From Peribacillus deserti (GTDB lineage Bacteria; Bacillota; Bacilli; Bacillales; DSM-1321), in NCBI RefSeq assembly GCF_002863585.1, contig NZ_PGUY01000057.1:1-52213 (forward strand): 52,213 bases of DNA. Reading direction: 5' to 3'. The notes beneath the pieces were generated by a model that made no database searches, was not told where the DNA came from, and saw only the letters and a list, made by a program, of their open reading frames with translations. The translations under genes were made by a program, and so were the position numbers. Positions 50,992 through 52,213 of the stretch are shown here, piece after piece (within the stretch, counting starts at the first letter, position 1; every line of letters starts with the position of its first letter).

Positions 50992-51210
50992 ATGGCAAAT
51001 CAAACATTGATCACATCTTCACTGCAGTATTCGGTCCAAGCAGGATTAAATGACAAAAATGAACCGATTTTTAAAAAGAAGACTCTTCCAAATGTAAAGC
51101 CCGCGGCCACTCCAGATCAGCTTCAGCAAACCGCGCAGGCTTTAGCAGGTCTTGGCAAGTTTCCGCTTGCTGATGTAACAAGGGAGGATGTACAGAGCAT
51201 TAATGCGTAA
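50992..51210 (+). CDS. DUF1659 family protein
   Basis: A 72-residue protein matching the small DUF1659 family by MANQTLITSSLQYSVQAGLN and LPNVKPAATPDQLQQTAQAL. Function unknown. AGGGGGTGAACAAAA precedes ATG. DUF1659, DUF2922 and YvrJ genes usually sit side by side; here a repeat element separates this gene from the next. Confidence 0.8.
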   Translation: MANQTLITSSLQYSVQAGLNDKNEPIFKKKTLPNVKPAATPDQLQQTAQALAGLGKFPLADVTREDVQSINA

Positions 51211-51225
51211 TTTGTGGAAACTAAA

Positions 51226-51439
51226 GGCTCTTTTCTAAAAGATTATTGTTTTTTAAAAAGTTCTGAGAACCAACCCTATTGTTAAACAGGTTGATTGAAA
51301 CGTAAGGTGCGAGACTCCTGCAGAAGCAGCGGGACAGGTGAGGCCGAGGATAATCAGGCGCCCGCCTCGCGGAAAACGTGCATCCTGAAGTAGAAATTAA
51401 CCCCCTTGTTCAATAACAACAAAGTTTGCGAAAACAGCC
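51226..51439 (+). repeat. Palindromic repeat family 1, copy G, inside the DUF1659-YvrJ cluster
   Basis: Outer ends GGCTCTTTTCTAAAAG (51226) and GCGAAAACAGCC (51439). Arm GGTTGATTGAAACGTAAGG, core partly deleted (AGGTGAGGCCGAGGATAATC), and decayed far arm GTAGAAATTAACC. Confidence 0.8.
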
Positions 51440-51464
51440 AAACTAAAAAAAAGGAGCGAAAGGA

Positions 51465-51683
51465 ATGGCAAAAACGTTAGAACTGGTGTTTATCACCGCC
51501 GATGGCAAAAATTCAAAGATATCTGTGGAGGACCCAAAAGAGCCGGTCGATGTTGCTGCTGTAAAACAGGCAATGGATTCGATTCTCGCAGCAAACATCT
51601 TCATGACTAGTTCAGGAGATTTGACTGCAAAAAAAAATGCCAGGATCATAGACAGAACGGTCCAGGAGTATGAATTGATTTAA
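51465..51683 (+). CDS. DUF2922 family protein
   Basis: A 72-residue protein with the DUF2922 pattern: LELVFITADGKNSKISVEDP, then VKQAMDSILAANIF, then KKNARIIDRTVQEYEL. AAAGGAGCGAAAGGA precedes ATG. Function unknown. Co-oriented with the YvrJ gene 70 bases downstream. Confidence 0.8.
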   Translation: MAKTLELVFITADGKNSKISVEDPKEPVDVAAVKQAMDSILAANIFMTSSGDLTAKKNARIIDRTVQEYELI

Positions 51684-51753
51684 TAGAAGGATGAAGCCAT
51701 TCTGCTAAGCCCGGGGAATGGCTTCCCTACTAACATATAAAGGAGGAGTTGTC

Positions 51754-51903
51754 TTGGAAACACTCTTTACTTTTATCAGCGAGGTAGGTTTTCCAATAGT
51801 TGTCTCGTTGTACCTGCTTTATCGTATTGAATCAAAGCTTGACATCCTGATTCAATCTATTCAAAACCTTCCCCCGCTGTTGAAAGATAAACCACTTCCA
51901 TAA
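51754..51903 (+). CDS. YvrJ family small membrane protein
   Basis: 49 residues: METLFTFISEVGFPIVVSLY and LLYRIESKLD, the YvrJ family. One membrane helix, then a short amphipathic tail. TTG 51754 follows AAAGGAGGAG; the frame opens 12 codons earlier without a site. Role unknown. A perfect terminator follows. Confidence 0.8.
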   Translation: METLFTFISEVGFPIVVSLYLLYRIESKLDILIQSIQNLPPLLKDKPLP

Positions 51904-51910
51904 ATGGAGA

Positions 51911-51941
51911 AAAGAAACTCTGCGCCAGAGTTTCTTTTTTT
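51911..51941 (+). terminator. Terminator of the YvrJ gene
   Basis: Stem AAAGAAACTCTG / CAGAGTTTCTTT with a CGC loop, then TTTTTT. Repeat copy H starts directly after. Confidence 0.85.
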
Positions 51942-51943
51942 TA

Positions 51944-52213
51944 GGCTCTTTTCTAAAAGAATGTTGTTTTTTAATAGTTCGGTGAACCTATTCTATTGTT
52001 AAACAGGTTGATTGGAACGTAAGGTGCGAGACTCCTGCGGGAGCAGCGGGTATTGTCCAGCTCCGGACTGACACCGCGGGTCTAGCCAATCGCCATTAAA
52101 AGGCAAAATCGGCCTTTTACTGCCGCTCGTCTTATGCCGGGCTAACGCATAAGGGCGACTAAGCTTCTGTCTTCGCTATCGCTTGCCAATCAGCAAGTCT
52201 TCTTTATCAGGTG
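51944..52213 (+). repeat. Palindromic repeat family 1, copy H, with a family 2 insertion, cut by window end
   Basis: Outer end GGCTCTTTTCTAAAAG at 51944, arm GGTTGATTGGAACGTAAGG at 52004-52022 and core GCGAGACTCCTGCGGGAGCA. At 52051 the core is replaced by family 2 sequence, which runs to the end of the window. Confidence 0.85.
52051..52213 (+). repeat. Palindromic repeat family 2, insertion in copy H
   Basis: TATTGTCCAGCTCCGGACTG, TACTGCCGCTCGTCTTATG, CTAACGCATAAGGGCGACT and CTTCTTTATCAGGTG. This is the best preserved copy, with its own inverted segments (CTTATGCC...GGCATAAG-like), but its right end is outside the window. Confidence 0.8.

Overview
The window reads as chromosomal DNA of a spore-forming member of the Bacillaceae. 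The evidence is moderately low GC, AGGAGG-type ribosome binding sites with frequent TTG and GTG starts, sigma-A and probable sigma-B promoters, Fur and CodY boxes, and many operons with Bacillus subtilis gene order (glnQHMP, dppABCDE-ykfABCD, opuCABCD). The best lineage clue is a spore manganese oxidase locus (mnxE-mnxF-mnxG) of the kind known from marine and soil Bacillus strains such as SG-1. No rRNA, tRNA, CRISPR array, transposase or phage gene was found.

Layout. 1-1.3 kb: palindromic repeats and a His/Cys-rich small protein. 1.3-4.3 kb: a glutamine-type ABC importer (minus strand). 4.6-9.3 kb: a Fur-controlled hydroxamate-siderophore uptake module, with the binding protein divergent from two permeases, an ATPase and an FhuF-like reductase. 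9.6-11.5 kb: a sirtuin, a small unknown protein and an SH3/NlpC-P60 wall hydrolase. 11.9-20.7 kb: the most unusual region, with a Rok-like xenogeneic silencer, a short gene encoding only the Rok N-terminal domain, and the mnx locus. Around mnxEFG lie a Cys/His-tailed protein, two two-domain proteins that look built from the same small beta-barrel as MnxE/F, and three related small membrane proteins. 20.9-31.3 kb: a CodY-boxed dipeptide and murein-peptide uptake and degradation operon, with a frameshift in dppD and an extra cytosolic class-A-beta-lactamase-fold protein at its end. 31.7-40.6 kb: assorted envelope and stress genes (phosphodiester glycosidase, M24 peptidase, SGNH esterase, CwlK-like endopeptidase, YdaG-like protein, glutamine amidotransferase, a divergent MurE paralogue, DUF3243). 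40.7-44.7 kb: mostly repeats. 44.8-50.2 kb: UPF0316 protein, the opuC osmoprotectant importer and a glycerophosphodiesterase. 50.4-52.2 kb: small proteins of the DUF1659/DUF2922/YvrJ type, split by a repeat.

Three layers of non-coding structure stand out. (1) A roughly 220-bp palindromic element occurs eight times; its outer ends are GGCTCTTTTC and GAAAAGAGCC and its inner arms GGTTGATTGGAACG. (2) A second element of about 200 bp sits inside three of those copies at the same internal position. (3) Three intergenic arrays each have their own 8-11-bp core repeated every 20-21 bp, about two helical turns: TCCTGCAAA near 31.4 kb, AAGCATAAA near 41.4 kb and GCCACATAAA near 41.9 kb. I know no name for the arrays; together with the Rok-domain-only gene and the mnx accessory family they are the best candidates for undescribed biology here. 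All identifications come from reading motifs and gene order, with no database search.
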